A DNA stretch of 7,185 bases from NCBI GenBank assembly GCA_021731425.1, contig JAKFXJ010000196.1, positions 1 to 7,185 of the forward strand, given 5' to 3'. Positions 5,775 through 7,185 of the stretch are shown piece after piece. The DNA is from Limnohabitans sp. (GTDB lineage: Bacteria; Pseudomonadota; Gammaproteobacteria; Burkholderiales; Burkholderiaceae_C). Position numbers and translations under genes: made by a program. The number at the start of each line of letters is the position of its first letter. Positions within the stretch are counted from its first letter, which is position 1. Below the pieces are notes generated by a model. It did not search any database and had not been told where the DNA came from. It saw nothing but the letters and a program-made list of their open reading frames with translations.

Positions 5775-6872
5775 ATGTCCTTGAGCCCCCGCACCACGCC
5801 CACCTTGACGCAATACCTGATCGAAGAGCGTCGTCGTTTTCCCGATGCCAGTGGTGACTTCAATGCCCTGATTTTGGATGTGGCCATGGCCTGCAAAGCC
5901 ATTGCTAAATCGGTCGCCTATGGCGCTTTGGCCGACATGTACGGCAACCATGCGGCCGATGCCGGTGGCAGCATCAACGTGCAAGGCGAGACTCAGAAAA
6001 AGCTGGACGTGGTGAGCAATGAATTGTTCATCCGCATGAACGAGTGGGGCGGCCACTTGGCGGGCATGGCCTCTGAAGAAATGGATTTGCCGTATGACAT
6101 TCCGCCGCAACACCCCCGTGGCAAATACCTGCTGGTGTTTGACCCACTGGACGGCTCCAGCAACATCGACGTGAACGTGTCGGTGGGCAGCATCTTCAGC
6201 GTGCTGCGTGCGCCCGACGCCACCGCCGAGGGTGGGCCATTGACCGAGGCTGATTTCTTCCAACCGGGAACCCGCCAGATTGCTGCCGGTTATGCCTTGT
6301 ATGGCCCCACCACCATGCTGGTGCTGAGCGTGGGCAATGGCGTGGCTGGTTTCACACTCGACCCGGTGATGGGCGAGTTCATGTTGACCCATCCCGAGTT
6401 GCGCGTGCCAGAAGACACCCAGGAGTTCGCCATCAACGCCTCCAACAGCCGCTTTTGGGAAGCTCCGGTCAAGCGCTATGTGGACGAGTGTTTGGCTGGC
6501 AAAACTGGCCCGCGTGGCAAGGACTTCAACATGCGCTGGATCGCCTCCATGGTGGCGGAAGCCCACCGCATCTTGATGCGCGGTGGTGTGTTCATGTACC
6601 CCCGTGACACCAAAGATCCGAGCAAGCCTGGCCGCCTGCGCCTGCTTTACGAGGCCAACCCAGTCGGCTTCATCATGGAACAAGCCGGAGGCCGCGCCAG
6701 CACGGGCCAGGTGCCCATGTTGAGTGTGCAGCCCACCAGCTTGCACCAGCGCATTGGCCTAGTGTTTGGCTCCAAAAACGAGGTCGAGCGCATTGAGCGT
6801 TACCACGCCGAGCCACCCAAGCAAGACAGCTCTGCCCCGCTGTTTGGCGAACGCAGCCTGTTCCGCGACTGA
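5775..6872 (+). CDS. fbp: Fructose-1,6-bisphosphatase class I (CbbF)
   Basis: A 365-residue enzyme that hydrolyses fructose 1,6-bisphosphate to fructose 6-phosphate, regenerating sugars in the Calvin cycle and serving gluconeogenesis. The ATG at 5775 begins [15 protein letters not shown], the expected N-terminus; the frame stays open upstream only by running through rpe. The ribosome-binding site is weak (GAGAG at 5760-5764, 10 nt away). Metal-site residues are clear: ASEEMD with E101/E102, and [20 protein letters not shown] with D123 and D126. Substrate-binding segments follow: NASNSRFW (221-228), [10 protein letters not shown], and [16 protein letters not shown] (291-306), which includes the acidic residue E302. 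A C-terminal tail beyond residue 340 makes it somewhat longer than E. coli Fbp, as is usual for betaproteobacterial CbbF. It lies 50 bp after rpe and 42 bp before cbbP, in the same apparent operon. No lesion is seen. Confidence 0.97.
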   Translation: MSLSPRTTPTLTQYLIEERRRFPDASGDFNALILDVAMACKAIAKSVAYGALADMYGNHAADAGGSINVQGETQKKLDVVSNELFIRMNEWGGHLAGMASEEMDLPYDIPPQHPRGKYLLVFDPLDGSSNIDVNVSVGSIFSVLRAPDATAEGGPLTEADFFQPGTRQIAAGYALYGPTTMLVLSVGNGVAGFTLDPVMGEFMLTHPELRVPEDTQEFAINASNSRFWEAPVKRYVDECLAGKTGPRGKDFNMRWIASMVAEAHRILMRGGVFMYPRDTKDPSKPGRLRLLYEANPVGFIMEQAGGRASTGQVPMLSVQPTSLHQRIGLVFGSKNEVERIERYHAEPPKQDSSAPLFGERSLFRD

Positions 6873-6878
6873 GCCCGA

Positions 6879-6895
6879 TTTCAAACCGCTTGAAA
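6879..6895 (+). repeat. Small inverted repeat in the fbp-cbbP gap
   Basis: TTTCAA (6879-6884) and TTGAAA (6890-6895) are perfect 6-bp arms around the loop ACCGC. The repeat lies 7 nt after the fbp stop and before the cbbP ribosome-binding site at 6903. The stem is AT-rich and would be weak, and a run of As follows, not Ts. It may be chance or a minor mRNA-processing structure. Confidence 0.25.
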
Positions 6896-6914
6896 AAACA
6901 ACAAGGAGATTCCC

Positions 6915-7185
6915 ATGTCTGAACGCCACCCCATCATCGCCATCACCGGTTCTTCGGGCGCAGGCACCTCGACGGTGACACGCACGTTTTCCAACATCTT
7001 TCGCCGCGAAGGCGTGAAAGCGGCCATCATCGAAGGAGACAGCTTCCACCGCTATGACCGCAAAGAGATGAAGCAACGTGGCGCCGAAGCTGAAAAAGAT
7101 GGCAACAAACATTTCAGCCACTTCAGTGCCGAGAACAACATGTTTGGCGAGATTGAAAACCTGTTTCGCACCTACGGTGCCACGG
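6915..7185 (+). CDS. cbbP: Phosphoribulokinase (CbbP), N-terminal part, cut by the window end
   Basis: Ninety complete codons are visible before the edge; the full protein is normally close to 290 residues. The start is fixed by AAGGAG at 6903-6908, 6 nt before the ATG. The enzyme phosphorylates ribulose 5-phosphate with ATP to ribulose 1,5-bisphosphate, the RuBisCO substrate, a step essentially specific to the Calvin cycle. The P-loop is ITGSSGAGTST (10-20), of the proteobacterial PRK form. The segment EGDSFHRYDR (40-49) gives D42, H45 and R49, at the same positions as the catalytic base and substrate-binding residues described for Rhodobacter sphaeroides PRK. A conserved NKHFSHFSAENN segment follows. 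Uridine kinase shares the P-loop but not this substrate region. This gene is the strongest sign that the host fixes CO2. Confidence 0.96.
   Translation, partial: MSERHPIIAITGSSGAGTSTVTRTFSNIFRREGVKAAIIEGDSFHRYDRKEMKQRGAEAEKDGNKHFSHFSAENNMFGEIENLFRTYGAT

Noticed and set aside
5757..6746. Long minus-strand open frame (329 codons) opposite fbp
   Set aside because: Fbp is unmistakable on the + strand; the antisense product has shadow-like composition and no motif.

Overview
The window is a gene-dense, GC-rich stretch with every supported gene on the + strand. Protein style (CbbY/RPE/FBPase/PRK of proteobacterial type), gene order and base composition suggest a betaproteobacterium, probably Comamonadaceae-like and capable of Calvin-cycle CO2 fixation. 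The organism call is inference from the sequence alone.

Left half (1-4103), a sulfur/redox group: a short hydrophobic C-terminal tail of an upstream gene (1-66, tentative); an exported single-domain rhodanese (97-561); a 207-bp gap with a candidate promoter and a clear inverted repeat; a Prx6/archaeal-type peroxiredoxin (769-1395); a strong hairpin; an MBL-fold hydrolase resembling persulfide dioxygenases (1474-2367); and a SulP anion transporter with a C-terminal STAS domain (2364-4103), whose GTG start overlaps the hydrolase stop by 4 nt. Together these look like a module for sulfane-sulfur/persulfide handling: sulfur transfer in the periplasm, peroxide or persulfide reduction and persulfide oxidation in the cytoplasm, and sulfur-oxyanion (or bicarbonate) transport across the inner membrane.

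Middle (4104-4315): a 212-bp gap with an AT-rich palindromic island (about 30% GC over 4181-4260 by hand count), then a perfect 12-bp hairpin ending 2 nt before the next start codon.

Right half (4316-7185), a Calvin-cycle operon segment: cbbY (xylulose-1,5-bisphosphate phosphatase-like), rpe/cbbE (ATGA overlap with cbbY), fbp/cbbF and the first 90 codons of phosphoribulokinase (cbbP), which runs off the window. The order Y-E-F-P matches the classical cbbLSXYEFPTZGKA operon of Cupriavidus/Ralstonia, but the RuBisCO genes and cbbX are not upstream; the sulfur/SulP group is there instead. No RNA gene, CRISPR array, insertion sequence or transposase was seen.

The points most worth a second look are a CsoR/CstR-like operator ahead of the peroxiredoxin, the hairpin that buries the cbbY ribosome-binding site, and the junction of a persulfide/SulP module with a RuBisCO-less cbb cluster.
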